Below are positions 46,303 through 59,575 of a stretch of DNA of 64,000 bases, in pieces (position 1 is the stretch's first letter; every line of letters starts with the position of its first letter). A model generated the notes under the pieces. The model did no database searches and was not told the origin of the DNA. It saw only the letters and a list, made by a program, of their open reading frames with translations. Position numbers and translations under genes: made by a program. Origin of the DNA: Toxotes chatareus (Eukaryota > Chordata > Actinopteri > Toxotidae); NCBI GenBank assembly GCA_016801885.1, contig CM028905.1, positions 13,110,706 through 13,174,705 of the forward strand, in the 5' to 3' direction.

Positions 46303-47162
46303 TAACGTTAAGCTAACTCTTACAGTAACGTTACAAGTCCGCAGTTCTAAATTCACGTTTGCTGGCTAACTTATTTGTTGACTTGTTTTACCTGGCTCAA
46401 TCTACTAAACTATCAAGCAAGCACAAACACTAATCACTTTTTAGCTGCTTAGCTCTATTAGCTATATCGGCTAGTCTAGCCAAATTTATCAACACATGTC
46501 AGTGTGGTTTGGATAGTTTTGCTAATCCCACATGGTGAAGGCAGATTGATGCAAGGGGATAAGCTATCGTAACATGAAACATTGAAGAATTTGTGCTTGT
46601 GCTATTAAGCATAGTAGTAATTGTTTTAGCTGGTAGCTGGTTAACTAGAGATGGGAATCAGTTCAGGTTGAGAATCGGTAGTAAACCACTCTAGCGTGCT
46701 AGCTACTACATTTTCTATCAATAACCCCGTTTTCATGGACAATTTTTTTTTTTAATTAGAATGATGTTGTATTGTGTATGAATTGTGTTGAAAAAAATCT
46801 GTCCACATAAACGCAAGTTAGTTATATGAATTGAGATATTGCAACCTGTTGACCTTCTATCAGGTCAGCAGGCGTCCTCCTGTCTGATTCTCACATAAAT
46901 CAGGAATCGATAAGGGAATCATTAAAGAATCAGATCAATAAGCCGAAGTGATAATAGATTTGACATCCATAACATTTTACCAATTCGCATCCCAAGTTAT
47001 TACACAGTGTTATAGTAACTATCACTGTGCTGAAGGGTTTCACCGACCTCTGCCAAAAACAAATCAGTGTAGGTAAAAATGCTGAATTATTCCTTTTGTT
47101 TACAACAGTTAAAATATATATGAAGGTGGAATCTTCTTTTAATCCACTTCAATGGTTCCCAG
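46303..47162. other. Non-coding stretch after candidate exon
   Basis: AT-rich sequence with TAACGTTA-type motifs at its start (46303-46333) and TTAGCTA-like repeats to about 46470. If the candidate exon is real this is its first intron. Confidence 0.4.
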
Positions 47163-47297
47163 ATCACAACCAGAACAGAGCACCTTTGGGATGAAATGGA
47201 ACGAGATCCTCGCAACATGGATGGAAAATCTGCAGGTACTGCATGGACCATTATCCCTGTGGAGCATTTAGAGCAGCTTGCTGAATCCTTGCTTTGA
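47163..47297 (+). pseudogene. Tc1-like transposase C-terminal relic
   Basis: From 47178 the frame reads EHLWDEMER, then DPRNMDGKSAG, TAWTIIPVEHLEQLAESL and stops at TGA (47295-47297). EHLWDExER is the conserved C-terminal block of Tc1-like transposases (part of the DLNPIEHLWD motif that supplies a catalytic acidic residue), and IPxxxLxxLxESL is their usual ending. The preceding GATCACAACCAG appears to be the DLNP part, displaced by a small insertion. The DNA also resembles a common fish Tc1 family (GAGCACCTTTGGGATG). The rest of the gene is absent, so it is inactive. Confidence 0.8.
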
Positions 47298-48251
47298 TGA
47301 ATTCAGCTTCTCAAATGGCAAAAAAAAAGTCACGTTACCTTGTACCTGCTACTGAGTATATTGCATTGATTTATACCAGATTTGATTGTTCGGGTATGTA
47401 GTTTTATACTTTAAGTAAATATGTGGAGAACAGAGAACAGTAGCCTACTGAAGGCACTGGCAATGCTGCATCAGAAAGGAATGAACACAGAGTAGCAGGA
47501 GTTGATGTCCTGCAGAGCTTCGTTAATACGGCCCATTAGAACTGACAAGTAGCACAGTGTGATTTCACATCTGGACATTGCACTTCTTCACCATTCTTCT
47601 GTTATATGTAGGCCTTTATACAGTAATAGATTTGGCATGCAGCTGACTGCAAAAATATCCCCTTTGAATTCGTGTTGATCCAAATACATTGCACGGTTCA
47701 GTCTACGTTTATGAAATGAAAAGGTCATCAGTCATCAGCTGCCACGTTCAGCACGCTGTTTTATTCCTCACAAAAGGAAATTGCTTTGGTAACTGTTTAG
47801 GTTGTGCCGGTCACTGGTCTTCAGCTTTGGATTTTATAGTGTAATGTGTAATCCAAACATCATAGCAGTTCTTCTATGATGTTATAATTGCTCTCCACAA
47901 TAACAAAAGGGAATATGAGTCAGCTGTGGTCCGTCCCTCTAGAAACCACTGATTGGCTTTTGATGAAGGTTCAACGGTATATTGTTGCTCAACTCCACCA
48001 GTTTCAGTTTCACTGTTTGTCCTGGGGAGGGGGCCACGGTGTAATGGATTTTTACTAAACTCTAGGGAATGATAACGCTCGTTTTCGCAGATGAACACAT
48101 CAGCCCCTAGAAAGGTCACTGCATAATTTGTTGACTCATCCATGAGTCATATGCAGTAATATCTGAGACTGATCTGGGACATGTTTCCCAAAAGCATATT
48201 GAAGCTTAGATGATTGTAGCACATAGAGTTACAATCACTCCAAGATTATCT

Positions 48252-48697
48252 CAGCCTTGAAGGAATAGTTTTGTTCCTTTTGGAAGACACGCTTTCATGC
48301 TGAGAGTTTTTTACATATAGCACAATTTTTCAGGCGAGTGAGTCCCCAGTCCTCTCAAAAACATTGGTGGATGAAACAACACACATACACAGCAAAATCT
48401 AATTCTGATTAAATGCTGTTTTTGTTTTTTTTTATTTACTCCTGTTTCACATGAAACACGGCAACTGCTACTACGTGGCAACTATGCTGGCTACTACATT
48501 ACTGTTGACACCTGGCAGCTCGTGCTTTTCTTTTGGTATTTAAGGGGCGGATTGATATCATTAACCGTGAGTTAAGTATGAAACTGGAGTTGAGAGGTGG
48601 TTAGCCTTGCTTGGTATAAAGACTGAAAGCAGCTAGCTTGGCTCTCTCCAAAGTTTAAATATAACAACACCTCTAAGGCTCACTAATTATTACACAG
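48252..48697. repeat. Dispersed repeat A, copy 2, interrupted
   Basis: The right part (48601-48697: TATAAAGACTGAAAGCAGC, TAGCTTGGCTCT, ACACCTCTAAGGCTCACTAA) matches repeat A at 12391-12530. A left part at 48252-48312 (GGAATAGTTTTGTTC and CTTTCATGCTGAGAGTT) fits the 5' portion of the same fish element as I recall it. About 260 bp of unrelated sequence separates them, so the copy seems to be split by an insertion. Confidence 0.6.
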
Positions 48698-50901
48698 TAT
48701 CTCTGTTGCTCAAGGATTTGTTAGGAGTGCTGCTCGGGGTGTATTATTGAACTTCAGAAAGAGCAGGTTGCTTTCATTCTTAATTAAGTTAAGCTGGCTT
48801 CATGTTGTCTTACTGAAGTCTGCAGTAAAGCAAATAAGTGTATTTCCTTTAAGATGTTCAACTGATAACTGATCTGATTAGATTCTGCATGACCATATTC
48901 AACGCTCAGAGAGACGTTCAGGCATAAAATACTATTACTTTCTTGTTTCTGACTGACCAAGATAGGGACAACAGTCTTACTGTTGCTTTGTTTTATATTT
49001 AAAAGAGATGACTTTAAAGTCTATTATATTTTTTTATATGTGATTTCAACCAGCAGAATTTACTTCTGGAGACCTTTGGATCACAACAGCCCTTTTTAAA
49101 TTTTTCTGTATGGTTTTTGCAGGAGAAAGTGTTGAAACTGAAATTTAATTAGTTAGTAAGCACTCGGTGTACATTACCATAACAGGAGATCAAAGCACTT
49201 TGTCACACACTTAGACATAGTTAATACGTCCTTAGTATTAGAGTTGTGCCAGTCCATTAGAAGCTCAGCGTATCAAAAGCAAAAAGTTCAGTCAGTAGCT
49301 TACAGTGCATGAAGTCCCATCATTGTTTTAACATACCAGCCTTCTGCTGCAACTCCTGCAACAAAGTCAAACGAGGTACAGGCTGAGATATTACTTGAAT
49401 AACAAGGATGAGAGGAGTCGGAGAAGTAATTTCATTCACTCACTGAAGCATCAGAAGACAAAAACAGAGTGTTTGTGTGTCTGTGACTGAGTGCGCAAGT
49501 ATAAGAGTTGGAGGGAAAAAGATGTGGTAATATGGTTGTTTGATGTTTCTATTCATAATTGACAGCAGTTACAAGCTAATAGTAGTGCTTTTTAAATTTG
49601 ACAAGCCCTTCAGCAAATAAATAAGATGTACCCTCCGAATGTGAGAATGTAAAAAACAAAAACCTGCACAAGGCAAACAGAGAGGATGTGCCCAGCTCAT
49701 TACTATGGGAAAGAAAACTCTGTGTACAGTAGATGAGCGACATAGTCCAGGTCTTTGAACAGGAAGTGATGTTCCTGTCACAGTCGCTCCACTAGAACCT
49801 AATTAGAGCTCCAAAGGCAGAGCAGCTCTTTCTTGTCATCCAGGTATGTAGCAAGGATGTCCCTCAAAACGCCTTTGAGCAGTCATCAAAAGTTCAATCA
49901 AAGCTTCACTTTAAATTGCGTCTCTACACACCCTTTTAATGACACGCACTGGGTTACAGTGGATGAGATGTAAAGAGCAAATGCCAACTATTGTGCGTGT
50001 TTTGCATATCAAGCAGTCCCTAATGAATCTTATTGCAAGCACACATGAAAATAGTATCTGTTACGAAGTATACAGTATGTGTTTCAAGAATCTGTTTTGC
50101 AACCATTATACAAATATTCTGGCATTGCGAGGATGCCAGTAGTCTGTTAATGAGATACTTTAGCTTCTGCATGAATGTTGATGTTGCTTGATACTAAAAT
50201 ACCTTTGGTTTTGAATGGAAAATTAATGCAGTGCTGTATTTTTTTCATATTTTAAACAAGTGAAAGGTGTTAAGTGGCTCTTAACTCTAAAAACAAGCTT
50301 TATAGTTTCATATCATAAAAGGGTCATAAGGTCAGGGTAACAGTGTTTGCTCGCAAATGTGCATGACTTGTTTTTTTTTTTTTTTCCTCAGCCTCAGAAT
50401 TGTTTAAGTCTGTACAGTTCATGTTGCTGACACAAGAGTATTATGTTGTTGTTCTATAGAAAATATTTATGTATTCCCATGGTGTGTCAAGGACTGACTG
50501 GAAGAAACAAACAAAAAAACCCTGAAACTCAGTCTTGTTTGAGAAACACTGCTGTAGTGTGGTCTCAGACACACATTGTATCCATTTCTCTGGACAATAT
50601 AATTTCACATCATGTCCAAGGTGAAATTCCTGCCAAAATTATGGGAAACCCTGTGAAGGAAACAGTGGGGGCTGTGATGGGAACCCTGCCTCCTCTAAAT
50701 TCACAGGAATTGCTGTTTCAAGTGGAGTCATCAGCACATTTCCAAATTCACTGTCATTTCCTTCATTGGCCATAACAGCAAAAACACTTCATCTGCTCCG
50801 CCGCTTGACGGGCGCTATTCAGCAGGGACCGACTGAATGGAAGCGCAGAGCCTGCAAGAAGGCTTCGTCCAATCACAGGGAGCGGACAGGCGTGCCAGCC
50901 T

Positions 50902-50928
50902 GAGAGAGAGAGAGAGAGAGAGAGAGAA
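50902..50928. repeat. GA dinucleotide microsatellite
   Basis: About 13 GA units followed by degenerate purine sequence to 50955. Confidence 0.93.
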
Positions 50929-53900
50929 GAAGAGAGACAGAGAGAAGAGACCAAGCAGTGGGAGAGGCATTGTTGTTCAGAAATTATATTACAGGAATGC
51001 GTGATATAACAATAGAAATACATCTGACCAATATATTCTCTCTAAATGTCAGAGATGCATTCTTGGTTACTTCATGCAAAGTTTAGAGCGTAAGGAGTTT
51101 TGAAGAGATGAGAATTTAGGTGGTACGTAGAGTAAAATGTCTCATATTAAAAATGCATACAACAACTACAGCTAACCTTAAAGGGCTTTCGCTAACTTTT
51201 TCCCAAGGAGCACATGTATTCGTAAGTTGAAAAATTTAAGAGCTTTAAACTTTAGAAACTGTACGAACGACATGAAAATGGGAATGTTCTCTCTTCCCTA
51301 CCAGTGGTGGACGATGAACTGGTATCACCACCGGTGGCTTCACTTGATGTTACTTTGGCGCCTTCATTGACCAGCTCCTCCATCTCCTGCTGGGCAGTTT
51401 CTTTCGCACTCTGTCTTTGAAATAATCAAATAGCAGGCTTCGTACTTTGAGTATGTTGCCAACGAACCTTAGTTATTCACTCACTGCACTTTCAGTCTTG
51501 AAGAGAGAGAGAGAGGAAGTGATGTCTAGGGGCGCTTGTGCTCAGTCTTTGTGGATCATGTGATTTTTTTTTTCAATGGACAACGTTGGTTTAATGCAGA
51601 GGCCACATCGTTGTCATTGTTGTTATCAACTTTTAGCTATCAGTCAATGCTTTTTATTCACACGTTTCTAAATACATTTTACAGTTTGCACATCTATTTT
51701 TAGTCTCAAATGCAAGTGAAACACTCGCATTGTTGTGCCCTGCCTTACACACTGTGTTCTTTTCCTCAACACAAAACATTTTCTGCACTCTAGAGTTAAT
51801 GAAGAGAGGAAAGAAAAGCTTCAAAGAAAGAATCCTTTAGGAAAAAAATGCTTTACAGTGCCAAATTTATGGGATTTTTCAATTGTCTGTGCATAACACC
51901 CATGTCTTTTGTAGAGAGCTATATTTGAGCCATCTCCCTCAGCAATAGCTCAATTTAATAGAACAGTAACGGGATACTAGTCTAGAACACTGTTCAATTT
52001 GATTACGCAGTTCATGGGGACTGCGGACTTTGATAAAGGATTGATTTATTTTGCAGGGAGCTTGAAATAATAATCCTCTGCTAAACCTTCATAGCTTCCA
52101 GGCTCAAACTTTTAATAACGTTATGAGAGAGATGAGAATAGTGCATCACTCCAGGCCTGGTGCAGCTCTGCTCAGCCGTCCTGTACAATAGGCTCTTCAC
52201 ATAGCTTTTGGTGACTCTGCATGATGGGTTGTTTGTTTTTGTTGGTAGGCCTCCATAAGCTATCCAGGAATTTGCCCTTGGGTTTATCTTAAAAGTCATA
52301 CGTGCACTTAAATAACCCCCACCATGAATCATAGTGGTGTTGAGTGTTTAGGAAGACAGTAGTTCTTTGTAAAGGCTATAGAATCCTTATAATAGTTGTG
52401 GGGCTTGTTATTAAAAACCAGAAGAGAACATAAAGGTTATAGGCTTCACAGGCTGCAACCAAATGCAAAATTAAGAAAGGCTGGGTTGAGGGCACATAAG
52501 GGAGACTGTGGTATAAACAGGCTGAAACTGCCTTGAACTGCCACTGGGGGCTCATAAAAACTGAATGGAGATTGGGCTTTGTGTGAATTATTTAAATCTG
52601 GATGGCAAAGACCATACAGATGCTGCATTCTCAAAGAGTACCTGTGAATGACATGAACATCACTGCTGATATGACAAGTAACCAGCAGTTACACAAGTTA
52701 TCAGTAGAAAATTGGGCATTTAAAGCTGAAAAGATATTTAAGTTATCTGGGTTTAAATTCAGCTAAATTTAGTTTTTTGGAAGTATAGGTGACTGTTAAA
52801 ACAGCATTAAACAAGACTGTGTTTAAATATGTAGTTAGGACATGCTTCAAACCACTATATACTCTTTTAAAGGAAAAAGAAAATGTATTCAATTTCTCAC
52901 CAAATGTTAGATGAGACGATCCGTACCACCTCCCTATCTACCTACAGCCATTAGACTGTCAGCTTAAAGGCATGAAAGCTAGATAAAAGCACATAGCCAA
53001 ATTAAGATTGTTTACCAAAATTCTGAGCTATTCCTGTTAAATGTTGTTGGAATAACAATGGAACTAAAAAGAACATTCACTTCTAAGCATTCACGTCTAA
53101 ACATTTTGATCTAGATCAAGTAAGGACAGATGATTGTGCAACTTTGAAACCCTTTGAGGGAAATTTGTGATTTTGTTGGGTTATAATCAATGAAACAGAC
53201 TTTACTGTTTAACCACAAAACACTGAATCAGTGCTTATTGGAGAGATGAAACCAGCCAAAACCGTGTAAAATATAGGAAAACATCTTGCAACATCTGCTT
53301 GGGGGAGCAACAGGAACAAACTGTGAACACAACATTGACATCATCACCTTTTAAGTTGAAGTGGCGAAATAACAGTTGCTTATTTACACGTCCAGCGGTT
53401 ATGGAGCAGCATTAACATTCATTTGTAAGTTTGATATTCACTCTCTTTAGACCTGTTTTTGATTTCTACCAACTCCTGAGGGAAATATCTGGATCTTTAG
53501 TTGTTAAATGCTCCGCTGTGTTCAGACAGACAACATTAGCAAGAAAGTAAGCAAGCAACCAGATAGCCGCTAACTTTAATTGCTGGGCAGGTGTTCAGTG
53601 GGTTCTTAGAGCTTTGATGCTGAAAACTGCTGCCTGCTGTAGAGAGAACCAGAGCTATGAGACGCTAATGCTCAGTAGAACTGAGGGGAACGGCAAGGCC
53701 GGGTGATCACTCTCTGTGGGTTTGTCAGTACGAGCGAGCCCTCTCACATATACATAGTCATCTGATCTATTGTTCATTTAAAAATACTGATTATAGTCCC
53801 TTTAAGGAAATGAACTCATTGACCATGACCAAAGATGATTTCAACAAGAAAGACTGTCCAATGAGATATCATGATCTCAGCACAAAAGGCATCACCGTGC

Positions 53901-53950
53901 TGATGTTTCCATCTGACTAGAACTAAGCTGTATGCCTATACTACCTCCCA

Positions 53951-54260
53951 CACACACGCCATCATATCATTAGGTCTGGATGAGATAGGTGTCTGGCCTT
54001 ACTTGCTATCATCAGACCAAGATGTTATTATTTCACCAGCCGGCGCCTGTCTCCCAGGGCCACAAAAGCTCATTACGATTGATAACTGATAGCATCGCTT
54101 AATCATTACTGGACAAAGGCCATGGCCATCCCAACAAGTCCCCCGATCGAATTAATGGTATTCATTAAGGCCCAATGAGAGCCTCTACAGATGTCGCGAC
54201 CTTATCGTGCCTCTTCATCTTCTTGGGGATTGACTGAGGTAAAATACAAATTCATGGAGG
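53951..54260. other. Candidate conserved non-coding element
   Basis: A stretch of non-repetitive sequence with balanced composition and many homeodomain-type cores (TTAATCATTA, GAATTAATGG, CATTAAGG) and no open frame. By eye this is typical of vertebrate developmental enhancers. It is a compositional judgement and no alignment could be made. Confidence 0.35.
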
Positions 54261-56940
54261 GAAAGGAGGTGAAAGAAAAAGAATGAAAGAAAGAAAGACT
54301 GAGATGAGTGGGAGACAAGAGAATTAGCCCCCAGAGAAGGCTGAAAGAGAGGAGTGTTAAGTATGAGAGGTGTTCATTTCAATGTTAGTAGACTGACATA
54401 TTTTCACTAGGGGGAATGGTGCCAGCGTAGATTGTCCCAGAGCAGATTACCATCGGCTTTGCAGTGACTTCAGCATGCCTGGACTAATGACCCTCCAATG
54501 CCATAATTCATCAAAAGTCTCCTGAAACATATGTGAACAACATTACAGAGAAGGGAGAAATCACTTCTTCCTCATTAATAGGACTAACCTGAGGCATAAT
54601 ATCTACTTAGGGACTCCAGACCTTGAGTTAGAGGACATCATTCAGCTGCTACTTTAAAATCAGCGCTAGCATGAACATGCCTGCCTGTACAATATGAATC
54701 ATTTACAGCCTTGCTCCAGCAGCTTGCTAACACGCTGCTGTACTCTCAGACTCCCCCAAGCAACCCTGAACCAGCAGCTCAGGAATACACAATCATTTTG
54801 ACCCCCAAGGTCCGTGCAGAGAAGCGATGTTATGTAGTTAAAGCAGCATTGCACGCCGTTCACCCCACAGGGAGGGCGGCTTAGAGTTGGGTTGGGGCTG
54901 ACTGCACTCTTCCTCTCCTGATGGTGCTTAGGACCTGGTGTAGGCTCATCTGGTTAGGACAGACGCACGGCAAGTTCTTTGGTGGACTTGTTACAGATGT
55001 GCTTTGTGATCCCAGGAAATGGACTGAGACCTTTTGAGAGGTAGAGGTAAAACGAAATAAATGAAATCCTGTTTGAATCCTTTTTTGTTGTTGTTGTTTT
55101 TATATACAGTATATAAAATGAACACTCTAATACTGTGGTAAACAAAATCAATTCTAATTCTATAAAAATTCATGTTTGCATCAAAGCTGGACAATCTGGA
55201 CACTAATTTCATAACGATCTGCTTGTGTATTCAACATTTCCTTCCCTTTCATTACTGTTGCCATATTCTTCTGTTTGTGATTATATTGTACATTTCAGTT
55301 AGCTTGAGTTACCTTACGATTGTGAACTGCATTTCCCATGTGTATTTGCATGTCACAGCATTGCGTATGTTGAATTACAAGCTTGCATGTTTACCTTTCA
55401 TCAGACATTTGCCCAGTGAGGGTGTACTGACTGAGAGCTGAAATTTATCAGTGGGCTCCTTCAGACACGACATACATAACACTGCAGCATCATCTCTCTG
55501 TTTAAATCATTTTTGTCACTCACACATAAGTGACAATGTTCCTTATGGCTTTATTCCTTTATTCAGACATGACAGAATTGTTATGAAAAGAGGTGCAGTT
55601 TGTTTACTGCAACATGACAGAAAAGATGGAGCGTGTTCTGTGGTTGGGAGGAATTTTCTCTAGATGTTATTGCTATTCAGGACATTTTCCAAAAGGACTG
55701 TTTTTCAGTGAGCTAAGCTACTTGCAAAGACTTCTCAAAGGCATTAGCAGATGACTGGATGAAAAACTGCAGAGAAATAGAGAAGAACACAACGTCACAG
55801 TGACACAGACTCTGACAATTTGACAGTGGAAACGTTATATGTTGCTGAAGGCTACAAAGGCTACTTATTGTGCAGCACACCTGAAGAAAAATGTGAAAGT
55901 TAGACAGGCCACATTCAGTTTAGATTTAAGCTGTGCTGGAAGATAACCATTGTGACTTATACCTTTTACACAGATTTATTCAGGTATAAGACAGACATTT
56001 GAAGTTAGTATTGCATTAAAGATATAATGGCCCACCCCACAAAAAATAAATAGTTTCAGTTCTAGGCTGACATTTATGGAAGTTGTGAACATAGAGAAGC
56101 TTTTTGAATCTGACAGGATCAAGAGGCCTGTGTTTAAAACTCTGATGGCTCTCTGTAATACAGATAGCAGTAAAACATGAGTAAGAGGCAGCAAGGTCAG
56201 TAATGATTTATGCAAACAGCTTCATTAATAGTCCAGCGGCTCTACGTGTGGAGATACGGGCCAGGCCCTCCTTAAATTTGTGCAGTATGTCAGGTGAGCA
56301 CATCCCTGCTAAAAAAAAAAAGAACTACCAAAAACCAGTCAACAAACATCCACACGAGTCTGCTACCAGCACCAGACACTGCAGAGGTACACATGTGTAT
56401 CACAAGGGAGCTCAAATTGAATACATCTGTACTTGCATTGTTGCACATTGCCCCCATGCTGAGCCTTTACACTGGATAAACAAGGTTAATCAAATGACTG
56501 TGAGGCACTTTGCAGTAAATGTTTGAGGATCTCTCGCTGCAGTATGGCGCCCTCTGCTAAAGCAGTGTCGGCCCACTGCTGGCTTTGTTTAAATAGTAAT
56601 TCTTTGAAGTAAATACATGTCTTTTTTATTATGCACTTGATATACAGAGCATCACATGTGAGAACAGACATGGAGCATGTGTATGACAAACAAAGCACAA
56701 GTCTATTGAGTTTGTTCAAGGTTTGCAAAGCCTGTGTGTGTGTATATACATGAAATATAGGTTGGCCATCAAATTCTAGATATAAGGTTTGGGGACAAAA
56801 GCCCAACTATATGGTCATTCATCACTGTCAGCAGTCGATCTGTGCTCAAATCATGGTCCCCCCACGTGAAACACCCAGTTGACTAATGCATCTGTGGTAA
56901 ACACACCATTTTTTTCATTTAGTCACAGCTCAGTCAGTAA
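54261..56940. other. Non-coding region
   Basis: AT-rich sequence with a purine-rich stretch at 54262-54360. Nothing that I recognise as a gene or a named repeat was seen. Confidence 0.5.
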
Positions 56941-57099
56941 TTACACAGAGCTATCAGAGTAGCACTCACTGTATAAAGCTTTAGTGGGTCACGTGAGACA
57001 GAGAAGGGGAGAGTGGGGTGGGGGTAAAGGCCTGTGCAAACCATTCACTGTATCAGATTTGCGAGGAGCAGCGGACACGGGGGGAAATGAAAAAGTGTA

Positions 57100-57560
57100 T
57101 GAGCCCCGAGGAAGACACATTAAATGTGTTTGTAATTATCGACCTAGTTGTCAAAATACTGTCATTAATAAATAAACATGCTTGGGAAAATTGCATTCAT
57201 CTGTGAGCGCAATTTTCCGGCATTTTATAGCCTTTGTCTTGTTTTTCGTGCAAATGAAAGTTAATGAGAGAACCTACCGTTTCTAAAGGGGCTCCAAAGT
57301 TCACAGGTCAAGATCCTTTATGTTTTGCCCTCTCCTTTTTTTTCCCCCGTCCTTTTTTGCCCTCCTCTACTGTAACTGGGTAAGGCAGCCATGGATCATC
57401 TGTGAGCCTATTAATTAGTCCAATCACTTGCAAACAGGCCCGCGTTATCACTGCAGCACGACATTCTTTCAGAGCTGAAATTAAACCGTGCATACTACTG
57501 TTTCAGTGCCAAGGGGAGTAGAGATTTAGCTCCACTGGCACCGCACATGGATAAATCACC
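57100..57560. other. Candidate conserved non-coding element
   Basis: Non-repetitive sequence rich in TAAT and ATTA cores (ATTAATAAATAAAC, CCTATTAATTAGTCC, GAAATTAAACC) between repeat-bearing flanks. Same reasoning and same limits as for 53951-54260. Confidence 0.3.
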
Positions 57561-59269
57561 ACCACTAAGCAGCCTGTAGCTCTGCCATCGCTTAAAAAAA
57601 AGGAAGAGGGCAAATAAAATGTGCTGCTGTTTATGACAAAAAGGACTATTATATATGATGACAAACTAGTGATGAGCACTTTGGGTCAAAGAGAAACCGC
57701 TCTGCTACTTCAAAAGGAAGGAATGTCTATCAGAATAACAGTGGAAAGACAGAAGAAAAAAGAAAAGACTGAAGAACATGAGTAACTGAGAAAAAGAGAG
57801 ATGCCAAAAAGAGCTTCGGCAAACCAAGGTCTCCTTTTATTGAAGGAGAAAGATGAATGGCAGAAGATGTGAGAATTAAGTGACAGAGGGAATGAAAGAC
57901 GGGACGAGAAAAGGCAGTGATTGGAAGGGTGTGCATCAGTGTGTGTGTGTGTGTGTGAAAAGGCACGTTAGAGTATCTGTGTCTATGTGCACAGCTGTGC
58001 ACATACGTGAATGGTGAATGTTTCTGGCCCAGACTTTGGGTTGTGGGAGTATCATGAAACTGTGTTTCCCAGCTTAGGCCCTGTTTACTCCCCTTAAAAT
58101 GCAGATGTTGGTAATAAATCCTGCGTTTACTCATTTATTTGGGGGGACTGCACCTTGCTTTATTAAACCCATCTATCACTCAGGGCTCCTGAATCAATGA
58201 GATGCAGAGGAAAGCAGTGTCAGCACAGAGGCACGCAGGGAGAATACCAGCAGCCTGTACAAGTCAGAGGAGAGAGGAGCGTTGAAGCAGGAATAGATCA
58301 AAGCATCTGTCACACATTGTAAATGCATGGTGACAAAGGTCAGTTTCTTGTGTGCATCAATATAAAAAAACATATTCATACTTAGAGCTGTGCAGTTTGG
58401 ATTATGAGAAATGTAGCTTAAATACTGCACTTTCTGAAGAGGAAGCTCTGAAAAAAAAAAAATATCAGGTGCAGTATGTAAATAAAGACCTAAATGCAGT
58501 CAGGTAATTAATTACAGTCAATCTGCATTTAGTATTCAGATATGCAGTTTTATCCCGTATGGGGCTCATCTAGAGGAACCAGGGGTGAACCGCTTCAAAC
58601 CGAGCCCATCTGGAGACTCCCTGCCTGGGATTCACTCTCCTGTGGTAGAGAGGGCCACATCAACCTCTTTTTCCACAGCTGCCACATCCACCGCCCAGCC
58701 TGCCAGGCGCTTGTTAAATAAGTCTGTCTCAGCCAGCAGACCTGAGCAGAAGGAATATGGAAGAGATCTGGCTCAAGAGAGGGAGATGAGAGAGTGACGA
58801 GAGAAGAAAGTTGGAGAGCAAAGCGAGAGTGGGAGGGGATAAACGGGCAAAAGGGAAAATATGAGTCTGCGGCGAGAGGCGAGAGAGAGTTGCTATGCAA
58901 ACGGACATCAAAGGCTCAAGATTGGTTTGTACTTTTATAGTGTTGCTGCTAATCGGCTAACGGAGCAAACCAGCCTCCTCTTCCCTTCATCTTTCATCTT
59001 TCAGTAATCTGTCAGTGACTTATGTGCCTGTCCACCTGAGTCTGCTTGTTTATTGATCTACAGAGAGTGGACGGAAACCAACAGGTGTACACTCTCACCC
59101 AGAGCTGTGCTGACCTGAGAATTGAGATTTGACCTCAGCTCAGACCTAAGTCATGAAAAATATATTTGTCAACATTTATTCTGGTTAAAAAAAAAAGAAG
59201 AAGAGAGCAACATGCAAGCCTTTAAATTAACACCAAGATTTTACTTCCAGGCTTACACTTCTGTCACTT
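57561..59269. other. Non-coding region with purine-rich tracts
   Basis: Contains a short TG run (57942-57957) and a purine-rich tract at about 58757-58890. The 70-codon open frame at 58585-58797 (Ser/Thr/Ala rich) has no splice or homology support. Confidence 0.5.
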
Positions 59270-59289
59270 TGTGGCTGTATGTCGGCACA

Positions 59290-59575
59290 GTGGTGCTTTA
59301 AAGCTAAAAACTAATATCAGCATGTGAAACAGTGACAATATTAACATACTGATGTTTAGTAGGTGTAATGTTTTACCATGTTCACCTTCTTACTTTAGAT
59401 TCTAAGCATGCTAACATTTGATTAAAAAAATTAAAATTTTGACCCAGATGAAAAGTCAAGGGATCACCCAAAGTCATTACATTTCATCCTGAGGGGAACA
59501 TAATTATCTGTTGAAAATTTCATGGCGAAGTCAGTCCAATAATATTCAAGGTATTTTAGTCTACAGACGAATAAC
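59290..59575. repeat. Widespread fish dispersed repeat (GCTAACATG type)
   Basis: Ordered blocks ACATACTGATGTTTAG, TAATGTTTTACCATGTTCACC, AGCATGCTAACATTTG, AAAATTTTGACC, AGATGAAAAGTCAAGGGATC, TTCATCCTGAGGGG and AATTTCATGG match, from memory, a very common interspersed sequence of percomorph genomes. Only one copy is in this window, so the call rests on recollection. Confidence 0.65.

Larger units (their letters stand above)
47298..53950. other. Non-coding region with scattered repeats
   Basis: No gene was recognised. It contains repeat A copy 2 (48252-48697), a possible short repeat at 48160-48260 (TTTCCCAAAAGCAT type), a GA microsatellite at 50902-50928, and AT-rich unique sequence. Open frames up to 110 codons show no homology that I can see. 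Confidence 0.6.

Noticed and set aside
47168..47236. Reading of this segment as exon 2 joined to the ATG exon at 46221
   Set aside because: The other frame matches the Tc1 transposase end over about 40 residues, which explains the sequence better.
58585..58797. 70-codon Ser/Thr/Ala-rich plus-strand open frame
   Set aside because: No splice context or homology; it leads into a purine-rich low-complexity tract.
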